A stretch of DNA of 64,000 bases, taken from Nonomuraea soli. Its GTDB lineage: Bacteria; Actinomycetota; Actinomycetes; Streptosporangiales; Streptosporangiaceae. Under the pieces are notes generated by a model. It worked only from the letters and a program-made list of their open reading frames with translations. It was not told the DNA's origin and made no database searches. This document shows positions 16,528 to 23,552 of the stretch, piece after piece; the first letter of the stretch is position 1, and each line of letters begins with the position of its first letter. The position numbers were made by a program, and so were the translations under genes. The DNA lies in contig NZ_JACDUR010000007.1 in assembly GCF_013761175.1 (NCBI RefSeq), forward strand, positions 542,915 through 606,914, written 5' to 3'.

Positions 16528-17187
16528 ATGGCAAAGATCACGGTCATGGAATGGCAGCGCGTGCTGGCCTACGTCGACGGCACGCTGCAGCGGGTCATGG
16601 AGCCCGGACGGCACCGCTACCGCGAGAGCCGCACCCACCTGGTCACCGTCGACCTGCGGCCGCGCCAGCTCCTCGTACCCGGCCAGGAGGTGCTCACCGC
16701 CGACGGCGTGAGCGTGCGGATCAGCGTCAGCGCCCGCTGGAAGATCACCGATCCCGTCGCCTTCACCGCCGGCGCCGAGGCTCCCGCACAGCTGCTCTAC
16801 GCGGCCGTGCAGGACTGCGTGCGCACCCGGCTGGCCGCCGTCACCCTCGACGCCGCGCTGGCCGACCGCTCGCAGCTGGAGCTCGACCGGTCACTCGTCC
16901 AGTCCGAGGTCGACACGCTCGGCATCACCGTCGAGGAACTGCGGGTGCGCGACCTCATGCTTCCCGGCGAGCTGCGCCGGGCGGCCATGGACGCCGTCGT
17001 GGCGCGCGAGCGTGGCAAGGCGGCGCTGGAGGAGGCGCGGGCCGAGGCGGCGGCGCTGCGGTCGCTGGCCAACACGGCCAAGCTCCTGGAGTCGCACCCG
17101 GCGCTGCTTCACCTGCGCACCCTGCTGGTCGCCGCCGACCGTCAGGCGACGCTCGTGCTCGACCCCCGCGGTCAGGTCGCTCCTTAA
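16528..17187 (+). CDS. SPFH/band-7 domain protein (slipin-like)
   Basis: This 219-residue protein consists of a prohibitin-homology domain (DLRPRQLLVPGQEVLTADGV, then SARWKITDP) followed by a helical, Ala/Glu-rich segment that probably forms a coiled coil. Unlike usual slipins it has no clear N-terminal membrane hairpin, so it may bind membranes peripherally. The ATG at 16528 follows GGAGAGG. A long, structured upstream region precedes it. The cellular role is unknown; relatives organise membrane microdomains. Confidence 0.8.
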   Translation: MAKITVMEWQRVLAYVDGTLQRVMEPGRHRYRESRTHLVTVDLRPRQLLVPGQEVLTADGVSVRISVSARWKITDPVAFTAGAEAPAQLLYAAVQDCVRTRLAAVTLDAALADRSQLELDRSLVQSEVDTLGITVEELRVRDLMLPGELRRAAMDAVVARERGKAALEEARAEAAALRSLANTAKLLESHPALLHLRTLLVAADRQATLVLDPRGQVAP

Positions 17188-17253
17188 CCTGTTCATACCT
17201 TTCGTGGTGGTCGTATAGCGAAGAATCCGGCTCCGAGCGGTTATCGTCGAGAT

Positions 17254-17889
17254 GTGAACGACTGGCTCCCACGGCTGACCGAAGTCGGCGAACGGCTGGC
17301 CGAGGAATGGACCTCTGCCCGCAACCCGCGCAAGGGCGACCTGCCCTCCTCACACGAGTTGCGGGCATCCGACGCCGACCGCGAACGTATAGCCCAGGTG
17401 CTCCAGGACGCGCACGCCGACGGCAGGATCACCCTCGACGAGCTCGAGGAACGGCTCGGGGTGCTCTACTCGGCACGCACCCTGGGGGAGCTGGCCACGC
17501 TCACCGGCGACCTGCTGCCCGCCGACCAGCAGCCGCTCACACTCGACGACCGGCCCGTCTCCGCGATCTTCAAGAAGGAGCAGCGGGGCGGGCGGTGGGT
17601 GGTGCCCGCCGAACTGGGCGTCACCGCCATGTTCGGCACGACCACGCTCGACTTCCGCGACGCCATCCTGCAGAACCGGCGCGTCGTCATCAACGCCACG
17701 CTGGTCTTCGGCGGGCTGGAGATCCACGTGCCGGAGGACGTCGAGGTCATCCGGGTGGCCAAGGACCGTACGGCCAAGCTCACCAAGCAGCCCACGGAGG
17801 CCGGAGCACCCGTCATCGAGGTGCGGACGAGCAACTTCGTGGGCGAGGTGAAGGTCAAGGAACCGCCCAAGCGCAAGCGCCGCAAGTAG
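17254..17889 (+). CDS. DUF1707 protein with LiaF-like C-terminal domain
   Basis: This 211-residue protein has a DUF1707 domain with the signature LRASDADRERIAQVLQDA and GRITLDELEERLG (residues ~35-75). A beta-rich C-terminal region (FGTTTLDFRDA to LVFGGLEIHVPEDVEV) resembles the cell-wall-active antibiotic response domain of LiaF. A basic tail, KRKRRK, ends the protein. It may take part in cell-envelope stress sensing, but this is inferred. GTG lies six bases after TATCGT (17242-17247), a good leaderless arrangement. Confidence 0.82.
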   Translation: MNDWLPRLTEVGERLAEEWTSARNPRKGDLPSSHELRASDADRERIAQVLQDAHADGRITLDELEERLGVLYSARTLGELATLTGDLLPADQQPLTLDDRPVSAIFKKEQRGGRWVVPAELGVTAMFGTTTLDFRDAILQNRRVVINATLVFGGLEIHVPEDVEVIRVAKDRTAKLTKQPTEAGAPVIEVRTSNFVGEVKVKEPPKRKRRK

Positions 17890-17900
17890 ACACTCGCGGC

Positions 17901-17944
17901 GCCTGCCGTACCGTCTGGCAGGCAGGCAGGCAGGCAGGCAGGCA
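17901..17944. terminator. Bidirectional hairpin terminator running into a (GGCA)7 repeat
   Basis: Between the convergent DUF1707 and glpX genes, GCCTGCC (17901-17907) pairs perfectly with GGCAGGC (17917-17923) across a nine-base loop. The right arm continues as seven tandem GGCA units (17917-17944). No T-run follows. The tetranucleotide repeat offers alternative right arms and may vary in number between strains. Confidence 0.6.
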
Positions 17945-17973
17945 CGCCGCGCCTGCCTGAACCTCCGGCCCCG

Positions 17974-19008
17974 TCAGCCGGCCGTGTCGAAGTTGATCGC
18001 GCTGTAGGCGCGCAGCTTCCACAGCTGGTGCTCCGACTCGACCTTGCGGATCGTTCCCGAGCGCCCGCGCATCACCAGCGAGTGCGTGACCGCCACGCCG
18101 CTGCGGAAGCGCACACCCTGCATGAGCTCGCCCTGGGTGATGCCCGTCGCGGCGAAGAACACGTCGTCGGAGGTGACCAGGTCGTTGGTGGTCAGCACCC
18201 GGTCCAGGTCGTGCCCGGCGTCGAGCGCCCGGCGGCGCTCCGCGTCGTCGCGCGGCCACAACTTGCCCTGGATCACGCCGCCCAGGCACTTGAGCGCGCA
18301 CGCGGCGATGATGCCCTCGGGCGTGCCGCCGATGCCGAGCATCAGGTCGATGCCGGTGCCCTGACGAGCCGCCATGATCGCGCCGGCGACGTCGCCGTCG
18401 GTGATGAACTTGATCCGCGCCCCCGTCTCGCGGACCTCCTTCACGATCTGCTCGTGACGCGGACGGTCCAGCACGACCACGGTCACATCCGCCGACGAAC
18501 AGCCCTTGGCACGTGCCACCGCCTTGATGTTGTCGGCCACGGGAGCGTCGATGTCGACCGAGCCGGCCGCGTCAGGTCCGGTGACCAGCTTCTCCATGTA
18601 GAACACGGCCGACGGGTCGTACATCGACCCGCGCTCGCTGACGGCGATGACCGAGATCGCGTCGGGCATGCCGAGGGCGGTCAGCCTGGTGCCGTCAATC
18701 GGGTCCACGGCCACGTCGCACTCGGCGCCGGTGCCGTCACCGACCTGCTCGCCGTTGAAGAGCATCGGGGCCTGGTCCTTCTCGCCCTCGCCGATCACCA
18801 CCACACCGTTCATCGACACGGTGTTGATCAGCTGCCGCATGGCGTTCACCGCGGCGCCGTCCGCGCCGTTCTTGTCGCCACGCCCCACCCAGCGGGCCGC
18901 GGACATCGCCGCCGCCTCGGTGACGCGGACCAACTCCATGGCGAGGTTGCGATCAGGCGCGTGCTCACCAGTGGCGAGCGGCGCGGGAACAGACGACTGA
19001 TCGGACAT
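17974..19008 (-). CDS. glpX: Fructose-1,6-bisphosphatase, class II
   Basis: The enzyme hydrolyses fructose-1,6-bisphosphate in gluconeogenesis. The 344-residue protein shows the lithium-sensitive phosphatase metal motif DPIDGTRL, with GEGEKDQAPML before it and GGTPEGIIAACAL later, as in GlpX. The ATG at 19008 (MSDQSSVPAPLA) is preceded by AGGAAGGG; the open frame upstream is not conserved-looking. It is divergent from a TetR gene. glpX near xseA/xseB and ispH is a familiar actinobacterial arrangement. Confidence 0.95.
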   Translation of the reverse strand: MSDQSSVPAPLATGEHAPDRNLAMELVRVTEAAAMSAARWVGRGDKNGADGAAVNAMRQLINTVSMNGVVVIGEGEKDQAPMLFNGEQVGDGTGAECDVAVDPIDGTRLTALGMPDAISVIAVSERGSMYDPSAVFYMEKLVTGPDAAGSVDIDAPVADNIKAVARAKGCSSADVTVVVLDRPRHEQIVKEVRETGARIKFITDGDVAGAIMAARQGTGIDLMLGIGGTPEGIIAACALKCLGGVIQGKLWPRDDAERRRALDAGHDLDRVLTTNDLVTSDDVFFAATGITQGELMQGVRFRSGVAVTHSLVMRGRSGTIRKVESEHQLWKLRAYSAINFDTAG

Positions 19009-19145
19009 GTTGGTGAGCCCTTCCTCTGGACGCGGACCTCGGTGTCTCGGTGTCCTCGGCGAAGAGGACTCCATTAATGGCTTCCTCTCCGCCTCGATCG
19101 TAGTTGTCCCCCTTTCCCCGGTCAGCGGCGGATAATGTGCATCCC

Positions 19146-19742
19146 ATGAGCAGCGAGACGATTCAGGCGACACCACGGGGCGCGGCCACCCGCACAGCCC
19201 TGCTCGTAGCGGCGCGCGAGGTCTTCGTCTCCAAGGGGTTCGCGGAAGCGGGCGTCACCGACGTGGTGGCCAGGGCGGAGGCCAGCGTCGGCAGCCTCTA
19301 CCACCACTTCTCCGGCAAGGCCGACCTGTTCCAGACGCTGTTCGAGGAATTCCAGTCGCGGCAGGCGCACCGCACCAAGCAGGCCGCCCGCGCCATCCGC
19401 GAGCGCGGCGAGAGCGACCCCATGCGGGTGTTCATCAGCTCCGCCCGCGCCTACCTCGACGGCTGCCTCGAAGAACGCGAACTCGCCGCGCTGTTCCTGA
19501 GCGGCGACGGCCCGCCCGGCTTCGAAGTCGTCATGCGCGACCGGCTGCGCACCTGGGCCAAGCGCAACGCCGCCCTCTTCGAAGGCGACGAGGGCGCGCT
19601 CGTCGTCGTCATCACCGGCGCCCTCGCGGCCGCCGTCAACGAGGTCGTGCGCACCGGCGACCGGCAACTCGCCGAAGACGCCCTGGCCATCATCGGGCAG
19701 ATCCGACCGGTCGCTGCGACGGGCGGTACCCAGAGCGGGTAG
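19146..19742 (+). CDS. TetR-family transcriptional regulator
   Basis: This 198-residue protein has the HTH TALLVAAREVFVSKGFAEAG followed by VARAEASVGSLYHHFSGK, typical of TetR. The C-terminal half is helical. The ATG at 19146 follows a -10-like TAATGT (19133-19138) by seven bases, so the mRNA is probably leaderless. It is divergent from glpX. The following DUF4245 gene starts 11 bases after its stop and may have its own promoter overlapping that stop. Confidence 0.87.
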   Translation: MSSETIQATPRGAATRTALLVAAREVFVSKGFAEAGVTDVVARAEASVGSLYHHFSGKADLFQTLFEEFQSRQAHRTKQAARAIRERGESDPMRVFISSARAYLDGCLEERELAALFLSGDGPPGFEVVMRDRLRTWAKRNAALFEGDEGALVVVITGALAAAVNEVVRTGDRQLAEDALAIIGQIRPVAATGGTQSG

Positions 19743-19753
19743 CCTCGCATGAC

Positions 19754-20293
19754 GTGCGACGGTTCACTGAGGGTTTCTACGGCTACGTGGTGGCCGTGTT
19801 CGTGGTGCTCGCGTGTGTGGGCGTCTTCCTGATCTTCTTCGCTCCGCAGAGCCGCGACGAGCGCATCCCCAGGCGCGACTACACGATCACCGTCGCCAAC
19901 TTCAACCGCGCCGTGCCGTACCAGATCTGGGCCCCCACCTCGGACCCGGCCGGCTGGATCCCGAACAGTAACAAGATCGCCAACGGCGAGGGCGGGGCCA
20001 AGGTCCTGCACCTCGGGTACGCCACGAAGGCGCGCGAGCACGCCGTGTTCATCCAGAGCAACGAGCAGCCGCCGGCGGAGTTCGCCAACCGCATGGCCAA
20101 CTCCAACCAGGTCGTCGGCACCCAGCAGGTGGGCGGAGTGACCTGGGAGCAGCGGTACCGGGAGGACAAGAAGCAGCGGACGCTCGTGCGGGCGCTGCCG
20201 GACGTGACGCTGGTGGTGACGGGCACGGCCGACTGGGCCGAACTGGGGCAACTCGCCGCACTACTGCAGCCACGCCCCAAGCCGACCGCCTGA
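19754..20293 (+). CDS. DUF4245-family membrane-anchored protein
   Basis: This 179-residue protein has one N-terminal membrane span (about 10-30) followed by an extracytoplasmic domain with DYTITVANFNRAVPY and GYATKAREHAVFIQS, as in actinobacterial DUF4245 proteins. Its function is unknown. It starts at GTG. TAGCCT (19740-19745), which includes the stop codon of the TetR gene, lies eight bases upstream and could be a -10. In actinobacteria this gene is often near glpX and xseA. Confidence 0.85.
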   Translation: MRRFTEGFYGYVVAVFVVLACVGVFLIFFAPQSRDERIPRRDYTITVANFNRAVPYQIWAPTSDPAGWIPNSNKIANGEGGAKVLHLGYATKAREHAVFIQSNEQPPAEFANRMANSNQVVGTQQVGGVTWEQRYREDKKQRTLVRALPDVTLVVTGTADWAELGQLAALLQPRPKPTA

Positions 20294-20311
20294 CCACACC
20301 CGCCCCTGCCG

Positions 20312-20884
20312 CTAGAGCAGATCGACCAGCTGATCGATCCCGCTCTTGATGCGCTCGATCGAATACCCGCGACGGCAGATGAGGTTGGCGTTCAGCGGAG
20401 CCAGCAGCCCGTCGGCCAGGAAATGCGCGTCGCACCCCGGCCGCACTCCCGCCACGAGCGTCGCCACGTGCGTGTGATGGACCTGGTACGGCCCGCTGTA
20501 CCGCACACCCTTCTCCAGCATCAGGAACAGCCCCTCCTGGCCCCGGATGCGATCCACCAGAGCGTGCAGGAAGGCCCGCAGGCGGTCGCGGTCGGCGGCG
20601 CCCGGCCCGAGGGGCGGGGGGCCTGACAGGAAGGCCTCCTGGAAGCGGCGCTCGTGCTCGTCGATGAGCGCGAGCAGCAGCCCCGAGCGGTCACCGAAAC
20701 GGCGGTAGACGGTGCCGACACCGACGCCGGCGGCGCGGGCCACCTCGTCGAGCGAGAGTTGTTCCGTGCCGTGCTCGGCGATCAGCCGGGTGGTCGCTTC
20801 GATGATCTTCTGCCGGTTGCGTGCCGCGTCGGACCGCTCGGGCTGTGCCTGCCCGAGGATCGGCAACTCGCGACGCGCGCTCAC
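20312..20884 (-). CDS. TetR-family regulator divergent from an F420-type nitroreductase
   Basis: This protein of about 190 residues has the HTH IIEATTRLIAEHGTEQLSLD and ARAAGVGVGTVYRRFGDRSG. I prefer GTG at 20884 because TATGCT (20897-20892) lies seven bases upstream, giving a leaderless start; ATG at 20896 would add four residues and fall inside that -10. Two copies of a 14-base operator lie just upstream. It probably represses itself and the divergent nitroreductase-like gene. Confidence 0.85.
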   Translation of the reverse strand: MSARRELPILGQAQPERSDAARNRQKIIEATTRLIAEHGTEQLSLDEVARAAGVGVGTVYRRFGDRSGLLLALIDEHERRFQEAFLSGPPPLGPGAADRDRLRAFLHALVDRIRGQEGLFLMLEKGVRYSGPYQVHHTHVATLVAGVRPGCDAHFLADGLLAPLNANLICRRGYSIERIKSGIDQLVDLL

Positions 20885-20909
20885 GACCTGGAGCATAGCG
20901 CTTTGTAAA

Positions 20910-20956
20910 CGGAGACCCCTCCGGTTATCGTGGTGCTCGATCCGGAGACTTTTCCG
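20910..20956. promoter_or_regulatory. Tandem operators for the divergent TetR / nitroreductase pair
   Basis: CGGAGACCCCTCCG (20910-20923) and CGGAGACTTTTCCG (20943-20956) are two near-identical inverted repeats 33 bases apart, about three helical turns. They lie between the divergent genes and close to both starts. Their symmetry and repetition strongly suggest paired binding sites for the adjacent TetR protein. Confidence 0.7.
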
Positions 20957-20972
20957 CTTATGGGAGCGTGTG

Positions 20973-21377
20973 ATGAGCGACTTCAACGCCAAGGTCATCG
21001 AGGAGTTCCGCGCCAACGAGGGCAAGGTGGGAGGCATGTTCGAGGGCTCGAACCTCATCCTCCTCACCACCACGGGCGCCAAGAGCGGCAGGCAGGTGAC
21101 CTCGCCGGTGATGTACCTGCCGGACGGGGATCGGATCGTGATCATCGCCTCCAACGCCGGGGCCGACCACCACCCGGCCTGGTACCACAACCTGAGCGCA
21201 CACCCGGAGGCCACGGTCGAGATGGGGACGGAGACGTTCGCGGCCAAGGCGGAGGAGATCTCCGGCCCCGAGCGCGACGAGCTGTACGCCCGCATGGTCG
21301 CGGTCGCGCCGGGGTTCGCGGAGTACGAGGCGCGCACCAGCCGCCGCATCCCGGTCCTGGCCCTCCACCGCTCCTAG
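20973..21377 (+). CDS. Deazaflavin (F420)-dependent nitroreductase-family protein
   Basis: This 134-residue protein has the DUF385/Ddn split-barrel pattern: NLILLTTTGAKSGRQ, SPVMYLPDGDRIVIIAS, and AWYHNLSAHPEATVEMG. Relatives use reduced F420 to reduce quinones or nitro compounds. The ATG at 20973 has GGGAG six bases upstream. It is controlled, by inference, through the two operators shared with the divergent TetR gene. Confidence 0.9.
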   Translation: MSDFNAKVIEEFRANEGKVGGMFEGSNLILLTTTGAKSGRQVTSPVMYLPDGDRIVIIASNAGADHHPAWYHNLSAHPEATVEMGTETFAAKAEEISGPERDELYARMVAVAPGFAEYEARTSRRIPVLALHRS

Positions 21378-21892
21378 CCGCACCACGCCGCGCCGTCCGG
21401 CAGACGAGAGGCGGGCGCCTCGCCGGACGTGCGGCAGGCGGGAGGCGGGTGTCTCGCCGGACGTGCGACGGGCGAGAGGCAGGTGTCTCGCCGGGCGTAC
21501 GGCGGGCCGAGAGTCCGGGGGCTTGCCGGACGCACGGCTGGCGAGCGACGCCGACGGGCGCGCGGGGCGGCGGGCCGAGCGGGACCGGAGTGGCGGCGGC
21601 TCGTTGAGCGCCCGAGTCGCAGGCCGAGCGGGCGCCCGGAACGAGGGCCCCGGCGGACGTACGGCCGGCGAGTGACACCGACGGGCGCGCGGGATGGCGC
21701 GTCGAGGGGGCGCCCACAGCGGCGGCTCAGGGTGTTCCCTGGGACCACCTGCCGAGACCGCCGCCCGCTGCGCCGCCGCCCGTTTCGCCGCCGGAAGACA
21801 GGGGCGACTCCGCAACCCTCAGGCTGAGCCGCACGGGGGCGGTGCCGACGCGGTGCCTGGCCCGTGAGTCGGCGCGAGATGCGGGCCCGGGT
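21378..21892. repeat. Non-coding region with tandem and dispersed GC-rich repeats
   Basis: This 515-base stretch has no credible gene. At 21409-21511 there are three imperfect tandem copies (34, 34 and 35 bases) built on aggcgggtgtctcgccgg. A second, unrelated 44-base unit occurs at 21529-21572 and again at 21656-21699 with six differences. Many antisense open frames pass through, but they are made of Arg/Pro/Ala repeats and look like by-products of GC content. Confidence 0.65.
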
Positions 21893-22123
21893 CTAGAACG
21901 GGGCGCCTGGCTCGTTGCTCGGCTCGGCCTTGCGCGCCATGGCCGCCGCCAGCTTCACCCGCGCACCCTGCAGCCATTCCTCGCACACCGCGGCCAGCTT
22001 CTCGCCGCGCTCCCACAGCTCGATCGACTGCTCCAGGGTGAGCCCGCCGGCCTCCAACCGGCGCACCACGTCGGTCAGCTCCTCGCGGGCCTGCTCGTAT
22101 GAGGGTGTCTTCTCGTCTGCCAC
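21893..22123 (-). CDS. xseB: Exodeoxyribonuclease VII small subunit
   Basis: This protein of about 76 residues has the pattern SYEQAREELTDVVRRLEAGGLTLEQS (broken in the text), LWERGEKLAAVCEEWL, typical of XseB. XseB joins XseA to degrade single-stranded DNA to acid-soluble oligonucleotides. GTG at 22123 with AAGGTGG just upstream gives the usual length; an ATG at 22153 would add ten residues. It lies 81 bases downstream of xseA on the same strand. Confidence 0.92.
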   Translation of the reverse strand: MADEKTPSYEQAREELTDVVRRLEAGGLTLEQSIELWERGEKLAAVCEEWLQGARVKLAAAMARKAEPSNEPGAPF

Positions 22124-22204
22124 GCGCACCACCTTAGGGTCAGCGACCGACAACCGGGCCCTGGCCCGCCGAGCCCGGCCGGGATGCCCCCTTTGCCCCC
22201 GCTC

Positions 22205-23506
22205 TCACTCCATCGGCAGCGCGTCGGGCACGGCATCCTCGGGTTTCTTACGCGGCTTACGAGCACGAGCGGGCTTCGCGGCAGGGGCCGGGTCGGCGCC
22301 CTGCTCCGGCTCCGTGCGGACCGTCAACCGGTCGTCGGTGAGCCTGATCGTCAGCACCTCGCCCGCGCCGATGCCCTTCGCCTGTCGTACGACCTCGCCG
22401 GAAGGGAGCTGCACGATCGCATAGCCCCGCTCCAGGGTGGCCGCCGGCGACAGGGTGACCAGGCGGGCACGCAGGTGGGTGAGCGAATCTTCCGCCCGGT
22501 CGAGCGAGCCGCCCAGAGCCCGGCGCGTGCGGTCGCGCAGCGCCTCCACCTGCTCGGCACGGCGCTCGATCTCACGCACCGGATCGGCCAGCGCCGGGCG
22601 CGAACGCACGGACGCCAGCCACGAACGCTCGCGGTCGAGCCAGCCGCCCACCACACGGCGTCCGCGGTCACGCAGCTGCCTGATCAGCGTCAGCTGCTCG
22701 CCGACGTCGGGCACCACCTTCTTGGCGGCGTCGGTCGGCGTCGAGGCCCGCAGGTCGGCGACCAGGTCGAGCAGGGGAGTGTCCTGCTCGTGGCCGATCG
22801 CGCTCACCACAGGAGTACGGCACGCGGACACCGCCCGCACCAGCGACTCGTCGGAGAACGGCAGCAGATCCTCGAGTGAACCTCCGCCGCGGGCGACGAT
22901 GATGACGTCGACCTCCTTGTCGGCGTCGAGCCGCTGCAGCGCCTCGGTGACCTCCGGCACGGCGTACGGACCCTGGACCGCGACCTGCTCCACCTTGAAT
23001 CGCACGGCCGGCCAGCGGCGCCTGGAGTTCTCCAGGACGTCGCGCTCCGCCGCCGAGTCACGGCCGCAGATCAGGCCCACCGTGCCAGGAAGGAACGGCA
23101 GCCGCCGCTTGCGCTCCGCGCCGAACAGGCCCTCGGCGGCCAGCAACTGCCGCAACCGCTCCAGCCTCGCCAGCAGCTCACCCACACCGACCGGGCGGAT
23201 CTCCAGCGCGGTGAAGGCGAAAGAGCCACGGTTGACCCAGAAGTCGGGCTTGACGTGAACCACGACGCGGGCGCCGTCGGCCGGTCGCGGCACCGTCGCC
23301 TCGTAGACCCCGCGCGGCGCCGTCACCCGGGCCGAGACGTTGGCCACCGGGTCGCGCAGGGTCAGGAACACCGTGCCGCCACGCGCGGTGAGCTCGGTGA
23401 TCTGGCCTTCGACCCAGATCGTGCCCAGCTTGCCGATCCACCCGGCGACCATCTGCAGGACGGTCCGGATGGGGAGCGGGGACTCCGGAGAGGTCTTCCC
23501 GCTCAC
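22205..23506 (-). CDS. xseA: Exodeoxyribonuclease VII large subunit
   Basis: This 433-residue catalytic subunit has an N-terminal OB fold (WVEGQITELTARGGTVFLTL) and the XseA nuclease core GTVGLICGRDSAAERDV, ARGGGSLEDLLPFSDE and IGHEQDTPLLDLVADLRAST. A coiled-coil region and a basic C-terminal tail (RARKPRKKPED) follow. The GTG start has AAGGA six bases upstream. It forms an operon with xseB and acts in mismatch and recombination repair. Confidence 0.94.
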   Translation of the reverse strand: MSGKTSPESPLPIRTVLQMVAGWIGKLGTIWVEGQITELTARGGTVFLTLRDPVANVSARVTAPRGVYEATVPRPADGARVVVHVKPDFWVNRGSFAFTALEIRPVGVGELLARLERLRQLLAAEGLFGAERKRRLPFLPGTVGLICGRDSAAERDVLENSRRRWPAVRFKVEQVAVQGPYAVPEVTEALQRLDADKEVDVIIVARGGGSLEDLLPFSDESLVRAVSACRTPVVSAIGHEQDTPLLDLVADLRASTPTDAAKKVVPDVGEQLTLIRQLRDRGRRVVGGWLDRERSWLASVRSRPALADPVREIERRAEQVEALRDRTRRALGGSLDRAEDSLTHLRARLVTLSPAATLERGYAIVQLPSGEVVRQAKGIGAGEVLTIRLTDDRLTVRTEPEQGADPAPAAKPARARKPRKKPEDAVPDALPME

Positions 23507-23552
23507 GCGCGGTCCTTGTTCGCCATGGCGGAAGACTACGGTGTGCGACCGA

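Noticed and set aside
21409..21511. CRISPR array
   Set aside because: Three 34-35-base units are directly adjacent with no spacers, are imperfect, and no cas genes are nearby.
21142..21717. Arg/Pro-rich minus-strand ORF with repeating VRRDTRL-like phrases
   Set aside because: The repetition comes from the DNA repeats at 21409-21699, several frames are equally open, and no start signal exists; it also runs into the nitroreductase gene.
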